Positions 46,801 through 55,321 of a DNA stretch of 64,000 nt are shown here, piece after piece. How positions within the stretch are numbered: the stretch's first letter is position 1; the number at the start of each line of letters is the position of its first letter. The notes beneath the pieces are model-generated. The model was not told where the DNA came from, made no database searches, and was given only the letters and a program-made list of their open reading frames with translations. Origin of the DNA: Brevundimonas sp. LM2 (GTDB taxonomy: Bacteria; Pseudomonadota; Alphaproteobacteria; Caulobacterales; Caulobacteraceae). The stretch is from the NCBI RefSeq assembly GCF_002002865.1, contig NZ_CP019508.1, forward strand, positions 1,146,501 to 1,210,500, written 5' to 3'. The translations under genes and the position numbers were made by a program.

Positions 46801-47103
46801 ACGGCGGCCCTGGCTCTCGCGCGAAGGCGAGGCGTGATCGTAGGGCAGGCAGTCCCAGGGCGGCAGGGCCATCACCTCCACAGCCTCCCCCGCCATCGCG
46901 GCCAGGACCCGTCCGATGTCGTCGGCTCGGGCTTCGCTGGTGGTCACCAGGATGACGTGCTCGGGGCCGTCCGTGATCCGTCGGCAGGCGAGCGCCGCGA
47001 TCAGGGTGGGGCTGGGTTTCAGGCGGCGGCCGGTTTCGGGGCGAGGCGTGGGGCCGCCGACGAGAGGGGCGACGCCCGGGACGGGACTCATAGGCTTCGG
47101 CAC
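43819..47103 (-). CDS. mfd: Transcription-repair coupling factor-type helicase (Mfd or paralogue)
   Basis: A 1094-residue protein with Mfd layout: a degenerate UvrB-like N-terminal part (LPPWDCLPYDHASPSRE), an RNA polymerase-interacting Tudor-like domain (DVVIHEDHGLGVLTALERV), a RecG-like translocase with Walker A GDVGFGKTE, DEEQRFG box and TATPIPKTLQ, and a C-terminal TRCF domain (INLYARLSQVTSPAAVDAL). It would release stalled RNA polymerase and recruit UvrA. Several canonical strings are altered (ALVGLLDVSVIASPPARRRP instead of the usual LTGxRELSxIxTPP), so it may be a divergent second copy rather than the main Mfd. Confidence 0.82.
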   Translation of the reverse strand: MPKPMSPVPGVAPLVGGPTPRPETGRRLKPSPTLIAALACRRITDGPEHVILVTTSEARADDIGRVLAAMAGEAVEVMALPPWDCLPYDHASPSRESQGRRLLVLDRLERASGKVVLVVSPEAAMQRLPPRTASQASFDLRVGEPLDRDALKAFADRTGYVVDDRVDEPGEIAFLGEVIDLFPAAADRPVRASLVDERIETLKWYDPITQRTEDAIDRLTLQGASELHLSDDEIREPGIEHGLARVAGTLETLFERMDAATVLVEADAAQRCGRFLAQVAEAHETARVFGGADVAPAAPSALYLSELEADAALARGEAIDAGDVADPLPAFATERRPGKALAAYIQDQSIKGRRIVLSATAPELQAMRRLLARQTVDVPSSPSRWDEIVAAGSGSVSTFVADPSAGFDDADLDLTVLTATEVLGGRLGPSRTTAQILSGEIELRTGDVVIHEDHGLGVLTALERVTVGGFERDVLRLAYHGGTTVLAPVEDLGRVWRYGSEPDAVTLDRIGADAWRKRRAEVSAQIDETAQRLVVLTRERDEAAADPVTPPAAAYAAFASRFPFPESPDQTAAIAGVLDDLASGRPMNRLVCGDVGFGKTEVALRAAAAVALAGRQVMVAAPTTVLARQHYETFRRRFKEIGIEVAHLSRLVDGAEAKAVKAGLADGSVRVVVGTQTLAGDTITFADLGLVVIDEEQRFGAKMKDALRAQAPHALTMTATPIPKTLQSALVGLLDVSVIASPPARRRPIRTALAAFDAASLRTALLREKRRRGQAFVVCPRIEDLEPMQARLQTLVPELSVTVAHGKMSPAEVDDAMVGFAEGRGDILLATNIIESGLDVPRANTMVVWRPDRFGLAQLHQLRGRVGRGRMQGFAFLLTDPEDEVSDSTRARLSALEAFDRLGSGFAISARDLDMRGGGDLVGDDQAGHMRMIGAALYQQVLERAVRLARGEEAIPPPAPLKVDETAFIPEAFIPDATLRINLYARLSQVTSPAAVDALEDEIADRFGPPPPEVVKLLGAARIGAMAAEAGVTAIASGPKATAFTLARAQAVRLRESLPAEGFGRWSEDRLVFDADDTPHDEAFVTSILTRLAA

Positions 47104-47199
47104 GGCCGGGGCTCCTGGAAGGCTGCGCTGCTCAACCCGCCCGTTGCGCCAATGTTCCGCCGCCAGACACGCGAACCGCGCGTGTCACGCCGACCCGTA

Positions 47200-47976
47200 T
47201 CATCTCAGGCGGATCGCCGACATCAGCCGGCCGAAGTCCGGCTCTCCCGCCCGGTGCGCCCGCCGGTTGGAATAGAACCGATCCGCGTCCACGCAGGTGT
47301 CGTGACCGGTCCAGGCGGCCTCTGCGACCCCGGCCTGGTCCAGCCGCCAAAGCACGAAGCCGGGCAGGTCGAACATCCGCTTGTCGACCTCGGCCCCCGG
47401 CGCGAAGAACCGGCCGGCCCCGGCGTCGTGATGTTCGAACCGGTCCTGGAAATCGGCACCGACCTCATAGCTGGCCGGGGCGATACAGGGGCCGACCACG
47501 GCCACCGTCCGATCCAGGCGGGCTCCCAGGGCGACCATGGCCGTGACGGCAGAGTGGATCACGCCGGTCAGGGCCCCCTTCCATCCGGCATGGACCGCCC
47601 CGACCACCCCGGCCTCGGCATCCGCCAGCAGGATCGGGGCGCAGTCGGCTGTCAGCACGGCGCAGATTGCGCCTGAGGTCGCCGTCACCACCGCATCCCC
47701 CTCCGGCCGCTCGCCGTCCCAGGGCCCGGTCGCCACTCGCGTTATAGCCGAATGGATCTGGTAACAGTTGGCCAGGTCGTCGGCCGCCCCGCCCATAGCC
47801 TCGGCCACGCGCCGCCGGTTTTCGGCCACGGCCCCCGCATCGTCCGCCGACCCCAGGCCGGCGTTCAGGCCCGCGTACAGTCCGGTCGAGACCCCGCCCT
47901 GTCGGGTGAAGAAGCCGTGCCTCACGCCTGCCCGGTCCAGCAGGGGATGGGTGATGGGAGAGGGCCGGTCGATCAT
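47200..47976 (-). CDS. pgeF: Peptidoglycan editing factor (YfiH/laccase-domain)
   Basis: The true start is the ATG at 47976, overlapping the methyltransferase stop (ATGA); the longer open frame is its shadow. The 258-residue product has the zinc/copper-binding pattern: HGFFTRQGGVSTG, QIHS, TADCAPILLAD and AVHAGWKG. PgeF proteins remove mis-inserted residues from peptidoglycan precursors, and older annotation calls them polyphenol oxidases. Third gene of the lgt-midA-pgeF operon, an order common in alphaproteobacteria. Confidence 0.93.
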   Translation of the reverse strand: MIDRPSPITHPLLDRAGVRHGFFTRQGGVSTGLYAGLNAGLGSADDAGAVAENRRRVAEAMGGAADDLANCYQIHSAITRVATGPWDGERPEGDAVVTATSGAICAVLTADCAPILLADAEAGVVGAVHAGWKGALTGVIHSAVTAMVALGARLDRTVAVVGPCIAPASYEVGADFQDRFEHHDAGAGRFFAPGAEVDKRMFDLPGFVLWRLDQAGVAEAAWTGHDTCVDADRFYSNRRAHRAGEPDFGRLMSAIRLR

Positions 47977-49046
47977 GTCTCGAACCCCGGCACGGCCAAG
48001 CGGCGCGGCGAGAAGATCGCCGCCGCCTTGAACAGCTCGCCCATCTGGTCCGGTGCTGTCAGTCGGGCCAGCTGACGCCCGATCACCGCCGCCGCCTCGG
48101 GTCGTCCCCGGGCCAGCCGTTCGGCCCGCGCCTCGATCCCCAGCCGGTGCAGGAACGCGCCCTGGCCGAGGCAGCCGGTGACGTCCGCACCGGTCCGCAG
48201 CGCCGCTTCCAGCACCGCCGGAAAGTCCGCCCACTGGGTCACGTCCGCCTCGCCGGGAGTGTCCAGCGGGTCCACCTTCGCGTGCCGCCGCAGGGCCTGC
48301 AGCGTGTCGCCGACGCCCGGCCGATCGCGCCCATAGTCGATCAGCAGCGCGGCCCCCGAGGTCTCGGACACCAGGGTCGCCAGGTCTCGCCCGAAGGCCG
48401 CCTGCTGCTCCGACGTCTCGATCACCTGACCCGGCTCGACCGCGAAGCCGGGCCGTTCGAAGCCGCCGGTGATGCCGACCAGACCGAAGGTCAGTCCCCC
48501 GTCATCGGTGACCCCGACCCGCCGCTCGGCCCAGCCGCCCTGCGTCTTCACGAACTGCCGCGCCGGCAGACAGTCCAGCACCTCATTGGCGATCAGGATG
48601 ACCGGGGCGTCGGTCTCGATCGCCCCCAACGTCCGGACCCAGCGTGGCGCGACGTCCGCCTGGGCCAGCCGCCGGGCCTGCACCGCCCGCAGGGGGGCGC
48701 TGGGTTCGATCAGGATCAGGTCGCACGCCTCCAGGAAGCCCGGGACGACCCGGGCGGCGCGCAGGGCGTCGTCCATCAGCGTGCCGTCGCCCGGCCCGAC
48801 CTCGACCAGCCGGAACCGCTCAGGCGCGCCCAGCCTCTGCCAGGTCTCGACCGCCCACAGGCCGATCAGTTCGCCGAACATCTGGCTGATCAGCGGGGCG
48901 GTGATGAAATCCCCGCCTTCGCCGAGGGCCGGCCGGGTCGCATAGTAGCCGTCGGTCGGGTCGTGCAGGCAGCGGGTGACGTAGTCGGCCACCGTCATCG
49001 GCCCGGTCAGGGCGATCTCGCGCGCCAGCCTGTCCTTCAGCGCCAT
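47973..49046 (-). CDS. SAM-dependent methyltransferase, MidA/NDUFAF7 family
   Basis: A 357-residue protein from the ATG at 49046, overlapping the lgt stop by 1 bp. Motifs: MTVADYVTRCLHDPTDGYYA at the start (family hallmark), SAM site LVEVGPGDGTL, acidic IEPSAPLR, and ANEVLDCLPARQF. NDUFAF7 methylates an arginine of complex I during assembly; the bacterial role is presumed similar. It lies in the lgt-pgeF operon. Confidence 0.9.
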   Translation of the reverse strand: MALKDRLAREIALTGPMTVADYVTRCLHDPTDGYYATRPALGEGGDFITAPLISQMFGELIGLWAVETWQRLGAPERFRLVEVGPGDGTLMDDALRAARVVPGFLEACDLILIEPSAPLRAVQARRLAQADVAPRWVRTLGAIETDAPVILIANEVLDCLPARQFVKTQGGWAERRVGVTDDGGLTFGLVGITGGFERPGFAVEPGQVIETSEQQAAFGRDLATLVSETSGAALLIDYGRDRPGVGDTLQALRRHAKVDPLDTPGEADVTQWADFPAVLEAALRTGADVTGCLGQGAFLHRLGIEARAERLARGRPEAAAVIGRQLARLTAPDQMGELFKAAAIFSPRRLAVPGFET

Positions 49047-49933
49047 CAGGCCGCCGCCGGCTCCGTGGCCCCGACGGGGGGACGCATCCAGGCCCGGCGG
49101 ATCAGCCAGGCCCCGATCAGGATCATCGGGATCGACAGGATCATGCCCATGGTCAGCCCGAACGGCAGCTGGTCCAGCCCCACGTCGGGCTGGCGCACCG
49201 TCTCCAGCGAAGCCCGCGTCAGGCCATAGCCGACCAGGAACAGGCCGGTGACATAGCCGGGCTTGGTCAGCAGCTGCCATTTCCAGACGGCGAGCGACAG
49301 GATGCTCAGCAGCACGATGCCTTCCAGCCCCGCCTCATACAGCTGGCTGGGGTGGCGCGGTTCGTTGCCGGCGGGGCAGAAGCCGTAGAGCTGCTCGATG
49401 CGCGCATTGCAGAACCGGACCGCCCAGGGCACGTCGGTCGTCCGGCCCCACAGCTCGCCGTTGATGAAGTTGGCCAGTCGCCCGAACAACAGGCCGATCG
49501 TCGTGACCGGCGCGATCGCATCCCCCAGGCTCAGCAGATTGGCCTGGTGCTTGCGGGCGAAGAAGAAGATGGCCAGGCAGACGCCGAGGAAGCCGCCATG
49601 GAACGACATGCCGCCGGTCCACAGCTGCAACAGCTCGAACCGCTCGCCCAGCGTCCCGCCGGTGAACAGCTGGGCATAGAGCTCCGGCTTGTAGAACAGG
49701 GCATAGCCGAACCGCCCGCCCAGGATGATGCCCAGCGTGATCCACAGCACCAGATCGTCCAGCTGGACCGTGGTGATGGGCGCCTTGCCGGGGGCCCAGA
49801 CGCGCTCGCTCTTCAGAATCCGCGCCGCATAGACCCAGCCCAGGACGATGCCCATCACATAGGCCAGCGCATACCAGCGGATCGGCAGAGGCCCCAGGTG
49901 GATCAGGACCGGGTCGAACTCGGGAAAGGGCAC
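49046..49933 (-). CDS. lgt: Prolipoprotein diacylglyceryl transferase
   Basis: A 295-residue, seven-helix inner-membrane enzyme with GGMSFHGGFLG (essential His), the Lgt signature FGRLANFINGELWGR and RHPSQLYEAGLEG. It transfers diacylglycerol from phosphatidylglycerol to lipobox cysteines, the first step for all the lipoproteins in this window (Wza-like, BTLCP, FlgH and others). First gene of a three-gene operon. Normal length. Confidence 0.97.
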   Translation of the reverse strand: MPFPEFDPVLIHLGPLPIRWYALAYVMGIVLGWVYAARILKSERVWAPGKAPITTVQLDDLVLWITLGIILGGRFGYALFYKPELYAQLFTGGTLGERFELLQLWTGGMSFHGGFLGVCLAIFFFARKHQANLLSLGDAIAPVTTIGLLFGRLANFINGELWGRTTDVPWAVRFCNARIEQLYGFCPAGNEPRHPSQLYEAGLEGIVLLSILSLAVWKWQLLTKPGYVTGLFLVGYGLTRASLETVRQPDVGLDQLPFGLTMGMILSIPMILIGAWLIRRAWMRPPVGATEPAAA

Positions 49934-50108
49934 GACTGAGGCTCCGCAACGGTTTCGGATCGCCCTTTAGCAAGGGTCGATGCGTCGCGCGAGCGTGACA
50001 CGTTTCGGCCCGGTTTGGGCGGGATCAGGGGTGGTCCGGTAAGGTTTCGTTCACCATATCAGGCAACCCTCCCTTAACGACGCCCGCTTCGTGGGCCGGA
50101 GCCGTACC

Positions 50109-50399
50109 ATGCAGACCCGCAACCCCTTCCTCGACGAGTTCGCCAAGCTCTCGACCAGCGCCATGGGCCTGGCCCAGGCGGCCGGCGACGAGGCCAAGGC
50201 CGCCTTCCGCGCCCAATCCGATCGTCTGGCCGCCGAAATGGATCTGGTCCGTCGCGACGAGTTCGACATCCTGAAGGCCCAGATCACGGCCCTGCGCGCC
50301 GAGGTGGCCGAGCTTCAGAAGGCTGCTGCGGCCAAGGTTGCAGCGCCGGATACGGGAACCTCCACAGATGGAACTCGTCTTCCGGACGCAGCCGGTTGA
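50109..50399 (+). CDS. ubiK: UbiK-like accessory factor (BMFP domain)
   Basis: From MQTRNPFLDEFAKLSTSAM the product is 96 residues: an amphipathic helix followed by a heptad coiled coil (FDILKAQITALRAEVAELQK), the DUF526/BMFP shape. UbiK assists ubiquinone biosynthesis in proteobacteria; the alphaproteobacterial orthologue is assumed similar. An upstream Met (50091) adds six residues of poor quality. Divergent from lgt. The symbol is by family, not proven orthology. Confidence 0.75.
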   Translation: MQTRNPFLDEFAKLSTSAMGLAQAAGDEAKAAFRAQSDRLAAEMDLVRRDEFDILKAQITALRAEVAELQKAAAAKVAAPDTGTSTDGTRLPDAAG

Positions 50400-50478
50400 G
50401 CCGAATCTGCGAACACGCTTACCGTCGCCTTAAGGCTGCCGAGTCGCGGCCGACCTCCTGCGAGATCGAGTTTTCCTG

Positions 50479-50979
50479 ATGGATGCTGTTGGACAAGACG
50501 TCGACGTCCCGTTTGACCCCCTCGACGTTGTCGAACATGTCCTGAATGCCGAGAACCTGCCGTTCGACCGGACGGACGACGGCGATCTGGCCTTCGCCCT
50601 CGCCGGGGACTGGAAGGACTATGAGCTGTGGTTCGCCTGGCGGCCCGAGGGCGACTGCCTTCAGCTATGCTGCGCCCTCGATCTGCGCGCCGCCAAGTCG
50701 CGCCGCACCGCGGCCTATGAACTGGTGTCGATGGTCAACCAGCGCACCTGGATGGGGCATTTCGAGGTCTGGGCCGAGGACGGCGAGATCGTCTTCCGCC
50801 ACTCACTCGCCTTGCCGCTGGGCGAGCGCCCGACCCTGGCCCAGGCCGCGTCCATGATCGACGCGGCGATCGAGGCGGCGGACCGTTATTATCCCGCCTT
50901 CGACTTCATGATCCGCGGCAACAAGAAGCCCCAGGACGCGATCGACTCCTGCCTGTTCGAGACCGTCGGCACGGCCTGA
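50479..50979 (+). CDS. YbjN domain protein
   Basis: A 166-residue soluble protein with the YbjN/type III chaperone-like alpha-beta pattern: LAGDWKDYELWFAWRPEGDC, then TAAYELVSMVNQRTWMGHF, then YPAFDFMIRGNKKPQDAI. In alphaproteobacteria it is encoded next to proC, as here (1 bp gap to the GTG of proC). E. coli YbjN affects stress and motility genes by an unknown mechanism. Co-operonic with proC. Confidence 0.88.
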   Translation: MDAVGQDVDVPFDPLDVVEHVLNAENLPFDRTDDGDLAFALAGDWKDYELWFAWRPEGDCLQLCCALDLRAAKSRRTAAYELVSMVNQRTWMGHFEVWAEDGEIVFRHSLALPLGERPTLAQAASMIDAAIEAADRYYPAFDFMIRGNKKPQDAIDSCLFETVGTA

Positions 50980-50980
50980 C

Positions 50981-51730
50981 GTGGTCCTCGGCGCGGTCAC
51001 CCTTCTCGGTCACGGCCGGCTCGGGTCGGCCATGGCCGAGGGCTGGCGGCTGACGGGGACCGCCCCCGACCTGACGATCCTGACCCGGGCGGACCAGCCC
51101 GTCGTTCCAGCGGGCACGGCCGCCCTCGTGATCGCGGTCAAGCCGTCGACCTGGCGCCAGGCGCTCGCGCCGCTTCTGTCCACCCTTCCGCCGGCGACCG
51201 TCGTGGTGTCCGTCATGGCGGGCATCCGGGGCGAGGACATCGCCGCCGCCGTCCCGGGGCGCCCGGTGGTCCGCGTCATGCCCACGACCGCCGTGGCCCA
51301 GGCCCAGGGCGTGGCGGCGATCTGGTCGGCGGATCCCGCCGCCCGCGCCCTGGCCCACGCCCTGTTCGATCCGGTCGCGGACGCCGTCGATCTTGAGGGC
51401 GAGGCGCTCATCGATGCGGCCACAGCCGTCTCCGGCTGCGCTCCGGCCTTCTTCTATGCCCTGGCCCAGGCGCTGGCGGTGGCCGGAGCCGATGCGGGCT
51501 TGCCGCTGGATACCGCCATCCGCCTCACGCGCGGCGCTCTTCGCTCAGCGGGGGCGGGGGCCGTCACCGAGACCGCGCTCGATGCCCTGATCGACCGCAT
51601 CGCCTCGCCCGGCGGCGTGACCCGCGCGGGGCTCGAGGCCCTGGACCCCGATCTGAACACGGCAGCCCGCGCCGCGGTCGCCGCGGCGGTCGCACGGTCG
51701 AAGGGGTTAGCGGGACACCAGCCGGCCTGA
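50981..51730 (+). CDS. proC: Pyrroline-5-carboxylate reductase
   Basis: GTG start 1 bp after ybjN; 249 residues. Rossmann start VTLLGHGRLGSAMAEGW, then VIAVKPSTW, VSVMAGI and VRVMPTTAVAQAQGV, and the C-terminal helical domain ATAVSGCAPAFFYALAQALA. It catalyses the last step of proline synthesis. The usual SGSGPA is SGCAPA and the protein is slightly short, which is a mild divergence. Its 3' end overlaps the convergent gene by 24 bp. Confidence 0.9.
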   Translation: MVLGAVTLLGHGRLGSAMAEGWRLTGTAPDLTILTRADQPVVPAGTAALVIAVKPSTWRQALAPLLSTLPPATVVVSVMAGIRGEDIAAAVPGRPVVRVMPTTAVAQAQGVAAIWSADPAARALAHALFDPVADAVDLEGEALIDAATAVSGCAPAFFYALAQALAVAGADAGLPLDTAIRLTRGALRSAGAGAVTETALDALIDRIASPGGVTRAGLEALDPDLNTAARAAVAAAVARSKGLAGHQPA

Positions 51731-52201
51731 GGCCAGGTTGCTGGCCAGCCGGCTATAGGCGCGATCGGCGTCCTGCCAGGTGCCGAAGCCGTAGACGTCC
51801 GCCAGGCTGGTGGAATAGCGGGAATAGCGAACCGGCAGCCGCTGCCCGTCGACGGTGACGACCTCGCCCTCGATCGTGGCTCCGCCGATCGAGATGCTGT
51901 CGAAGACCGAGAGACCGGGCCGATTTCCGACCTGTTCGAAGGTCGGGCGATTGGGCTTGAGGTCGGTCAGCACCAGATTGACCTGCGCCCCTTCCAGACC
52001 GCCCCGGCGGGCCAGTTCGCGGGACACGACGGTGGTCAGCCGCTCGACCTGAAGGTCCACGTCGCGTTGCCCCAGACCCTCTGCCGCCTCGACCAGGTCC
52101 CCGCCGACGGTCACATTGACCTGTGGCGTCTGGGCGGAGGCCGGCGAAACCGCCAGTCCGAAGGCGAGGGCGAAGGGGGTAATCGAGACAAGGCGGCGCA
52201 T
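51707..52201 (-). CDS. Exported protein of unknown function
   Basis: A 164-residue protein from the ATG at 52201 (two codons earlier is also open) with a signal peptide (FALAFGLAVSPASAQ). The mature part is a compact alpha/beta domain (VNVTVGGDLVEAAEGLGQRD, then VSRELARRGGLEGAQVNLVL) with no Cys and no lipobox. I do not recognise a named family. Its convergent overlap with proC is unusual but both frames are intact. Confidence 0.75.
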   Translation of the reverse strand: MRRLVSITPFALAFGLAVSPASAQTPQVNVTVGGDLVEAAEGLGQRDVDLQVERLTTVVSRELARRGGLEGAQVNLVLTDLKPNRPTFEQVGNRPGLSVFDSISIGGATIEGEVVTVDGQRLPVRYSRYSTSLADVYGFGTWQDADRAYSRLASNLASGRLVSR

Positions 52202-52283
52202 GACCATCTCCTGAACGGTGTGTCTCGAAGATGCGCTCGGCGCGGCCTCTTCGCCAGTCTCCGCGCCGAAATGTGATCGGCCC

Positions 52284-53627
52284 TCAGCCCGGCAGCCGGA
52301 TCAGCGCCCGCAGTCCGCCCAGCTCGCTGCGGGCCAGGGTGATGTCGCCCCCGTGTCCCCGGGCCACGTCGCGCGCGATGGCCAGCCCGAGCCCGACGCC
52401 CTTGCGGTTCTGATTGCGGCTGGCGTCCAGGCGGCTGAAGGGCCGAAAGGCCTCTTCGTGCATGTCGTCGGGAATGCCGGGTCCGTCATCCTCGACCGCG
52501 ATCTCGAACCCGCCGGAGGTCAGGGCTCGCGCCGTCAGCCGTACGTGCTCGCCATGGGCCGCCGCATTGCCCGCCAGATTGGTCAGGGCCCGCTTGAAGG
52601 CCATGGGGCGCAACGAGGCGGTCAGGGTGTCGGGGGCGGCGATCTCGACCTCGGCTCCGGCGCGCTTCACGTCCTCGCCCGCCGCCTTCAGCAGGGCCGC
52701 CACATCGACGGCCTGGGTCGGCTCGCCCGCCTCGCCCTTGGCGAAGGCCAGGTATTCGTCGATCATATGCTCCATCTCGTCCAGATCGCCCTTCATGGCG
52801 CTCGAGCGTTTGAAGGCCGGGGCCAGGGCCAGTTCCAGCCGCAGTCGGGTCAGGGGCGTGCGCAGGTCGTGGCTGACCGAGGCCAGCAGGGCGGTGCGCT
52901 GCTCGATATGGCGCTGGATCCGGTCCCGCATGGCCAGGAAGGCGACGGCCGCCTGCCGGACCTCCTTGGCCCCATGCGGCTTGAACCGCGGGGACATCTC
53001 GCCGCGTCCGAAGGCCTCGGCCGCCTCCGCCAGCCGCTCGATGGCCCGGACCTGATTGCGGATGAACAGGATGGCCACGCCCATCAGCAGCACCGTCGCC
53101 ACCATCAGCCACAGCACGAAGATATGGGCCTGGGTCGCCACCGCCCGCTCGCGCGGGGCGATGATCCGCATGACCCCGTCGGGCTGCTGCACCTGGATGT
53201 CGACATAGGCAGGATAGCGGGTGGTATTGAACCAGAACGGCTGATCCAGCCGGCTCGCCAGCGCGCCTTCCAGCGCCCGGTCAATCACGCCGATGGGGCC
53301 CCGTCGCGCCGGGCCGGGCAGGGTGGCGCCCGGGCGCATGGCGATGGACAGTTGCATCGACCGCTCGCCCTGGTCGGCGATGGCCGCCAGATTGGCCGGC
53401 GTGGGATCCTCGCGATAGCTTTCAGCCGCCCAGGCCACGTCGCCGGCCAGGCCCTCCGACAGCCGGGCCGTGACCGTCTGCCAGTGCAGGTCGAAGAAGG
53501 CCCAGGTCACCGCCCCCTGCATGATCAGGATGGGCAGCACGATGATCAGCAGCGACCGGCCCCACAGCGTCGTCGGCAGCCGCCGCTTCAGCACGCGCGC
53601 GATGACGGGGAAGGGGATCAGCCGCAT
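52284..53627 (-). CDS. EnvZ-like sensor histidine kinase
   Basis: A 447-residue inner-membrane kinase: a first helix near residues 24-44, a periplasmic loop of about 120 residues, a second helix near 165-190, HAMP (RNQVRAIERLAEAAEAFGRG), DHp with H-box ASVSHDLRTPLTRLR (His near residue 251), and HATPase with NLAGNAAAHG, EDDGPGIP and GVGLGLAIA. It pairs with the response regulator 4 bp upstream in the operon. The EnvZ-type H-box and loop size support osmotic or envelope sensing, but the signal is unknown. Confidence 0.93.
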   Translation of the reverse strand: MRLIPFPVIARVLKRRLPTTLWGRSLLIIVLPILIMQGAVTWAFFDLHWQTVTARLSEGLAGDVAWAAESYREDPTPANLAAIADQGERSMQLSIAMRPGATLPGPARRGPIGVIDRALEGALASRLDQPFWFNTTRYPAYVDIQVQQPDGVMRIIAPRERAVATQAHIFVLWLMVATVLLMGVAILFIRNQVRAIERLAEAAEAFGRGEMSPRFKPHGAKEVRQAAVAFLAMRDRIQRHIEQRTALLASVSHDLRTPLTRLRLELALAPAFKRSSAMKGDLDEMEHMIDEYLAFAKGEAGEPTQAVDVAALLKAAGEDVKRAGAEVEIAAPDTLTASLRPMAFKRALTNLAGNAAAHGEHVRLTARALTSGGFEIAVEDDGPGIPDDMHEEAFRPFSRLDASRNQNRKGVGLGLAIARDVARGHGGDITLARSELGGLRALIRLPG

Positions 53628-53631
53628 GGCG

Positions 53632-54351
53632 TCAGTCCGGGGCCAGCATATAGCCGATGCCGCGCACGGTCTGCAGATAGCGCGGGTTCTTCGGGTCCGC
53701 CTCCAGCTTGCGCCGCAGCCGGGTCACCTGAACATCGACGGCGCGGCCGGTGATGTCGGCCGTGTCGGGCGACAGGTCCATCCGCTCGACCGGGGCATGG
53801 GCGTGCAGGGCCAGGGTTTTCAGCAACTGCCCCTCGGCCTCCGTCAGCCGCATCGGCTGCCCATCCCGCGTCAGTTCCAGCCGCTCCAGATCGAACATGG
53901 CGGTACCCAGGCGGATCTCGCGCGGCATGATCGGCTTGACCCCGGTCCGCCTCAGGATGGCGTCGATGCGCAGGCTCAATTCCTTGGGATCGAAGGGCTT
54001 GCCCATATAGTCGTCGGCCCCGCGCGACAGGCCGTCGATCCGGTCGGCTGCCTCGCCCCGCGCGGTCAGCAGCAACACCGGCGTCTTCGACAGCTGCGCC
54101 TTGGACCGCACCCAGGTGGTCAGCTCCAGCCCGCTCTCGCCCGGCATCATCACGTCCAGCACCACCAGATCGAACTCGATCAGCTCCATCAGCCGCCGCG
54201 CCGCGGCGGCGTGGGCGGCCCCGGTGACGCGATAGCCTTCGCGCGCCAGGTATTCCTTCAGCAGTTCGCGAATCCGGTCGTCGTCGTCGACGATCAGCAG
54301 ATGGCGACCCACGCCCGCCCCGGCGACCGGCCCCGAACGACCCGCACTCAT
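53632..54351 (-). CDS. OmpR-like response regulator
   Basis: A 239-residue regulator: receiver domain with acidic pocket IVDDDDRI, phospho-acceptor Asp in LVVLDVMMPG (about residue 68), Thr in LLLTARG and Lys in MGKPFDP. It has an OmpR-type winged-helix with VDVQVTRLRRKLE and YLQTVRGIGYML. First gene of the operon with the kinase, divergent from ilvE across 91 bp. Targets are not identifiable here. Confidence 0.95.
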   Translation of the reverse strand: MSAGRSGPVAGAGVGRHLLIVDDDDRIRELLKEYLAREGYRVTGAAHAAAARRLMELIEFDLVVLDVMMPGESGLELTTWVRSKAQLSKTPVLLLTARGEAADRIDGLSRGADDYMGKPFDPKELSLRIDAILRRTGVKPIMPREIRLGTAMFDLERLELTRDGQPMRLTEAEGQLLKTLALHAHAPVERMDLSPDTADITGRAVDVQVTRLRRKLEADPKNPRYLQTVRGIGYMLAPD

Positions 54352-54442
54352 GCCTCTGCTCCCACGATTCCACGCGCCCCGGCGTTGACCTCAGGCCTTT
54401 GGGACGTTCTAACCGGGAAATCTACGCAGGAGACGTTGTTCA

Positions 54443-55321
54443 ATGGCCTTGGTTCCTTTCGACGATCGTGACGGCTGGATCTGGATGGATGGCGATTTCG
54501 TGCCCTGGCGGGAAGCGAAAACGCACGTTCTGACCCATGCCCTGCACTACGGCTCGTCGGTGTTCGAGGGTGAGCGTATGTATGGCGGCGAAATCTTCAA
54601 GCTGACCCAGCACTCCGAACGTCTGGCGCGGTCGGCGGAACTGCTGGACTTCTCCCTGCCGTACAGCGTGGCCGAGATCGACGCGGCCTGCAAGGAAACC
54701 TGCGCCCGCATGGGCATGGAGGACGCCTATGTCCGCCCCGTCGCCTACCTCGGGCCCGAACAGGTCAGTGTCTCGGCCCTGAACAACAAGGTCCACGTCG
54801 CCATCGCCGTGTGGGACTGGCCCAGCTATTTCGACCCCGAGGTCAAAAAGAAGGGCATCAAGCTGGAATGGGCCAAATGGCGCCGCCCCGATCCCGCGAC
54901 CGCCCCGACCACGGCCAAGGCCGCCGGCCTGTACATGATCTGCACCATGTCAAAGAACGCGGCCGAGCGGCGTGGCTTCTCCGACGCCATGATGCTGGAC
55001 TGGCGCGGCTATGTCGCCGAGGCCACCGGGGCGAACGTCTTCTTCGTCCAGGACGGGGTGATCCACACCCCCGACGTGACCCACATCCTGAACGGCATCA
55101 CCCGCCAGACAGTCATCGACATCGCCCAGGCCAAGGGCATCGAGGTCGTCGTGCGCCACATCCGTCCGGAAGAGCTGTCGACCTTCAGCGAGTGCTTCCT
55201 GACCGGCTCGGCCGCCGAGGTCACGCCGGTCCAGTCGATCGGCGAGTACAGCTTCACGCCGGGCGACCTGTCGCTGACCCTGATGGACGACTACGGCAAA
55301 CTGGTGCGGCGCCAGTCCTGA
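54443..55321 (+). CDS. ilvE: Branched-chain amino acid aminotransferase
   Basis: A 292-residue fold-type IV PLP enzyme. AGGAG lies upstream of the ATG. Catalytic Lys is in TTAKAAG (about residue 159), with LHYGSSVFEGER near the start and YVAEATGANVFFV and CFLTGSAAEVTPV binding PLP phosphate. It transaminates Leu, Ile and Val. The class IV fold also includes D-amino acid and aminodeoxychorismate enzymes, but length and motifs suit IlvE. It overlaps or abuts bioF, so both are probably cotranscribed. Confidence 0.92.
   Translation: MALVPFDDRDGWIWMDGDFVPWREAKTHVLTHALHYGSSVFEGERMYGGEIFKLTQHSERLARSAELLDFSLPYSVAEIDAACKETCARMGMEDAYVRPVAYLGPEQVSVSALNNKVHVAIAVWDWPSYFDPEVKKKGIKLEWAKWRRPDPATAPTTAKAAGLYMICTMSKNAAERRGFSDAMMLDWRGYVAEATGANVFFVQDGVIHTPDVTHILNGITRQTVIDIAQAKGIEVVVRHIRPEELSTFSECFLTGSAAEVTPVQSIGEYSFTPGDLSLTLMDDYGKLVRRQS

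Noticed and set aside
54811..55317. Upstream extension of the bioF frame through ilvE
   Set aside because: This is a shadow frame of ilvE; BioF homology begins only after the ilvE stop.
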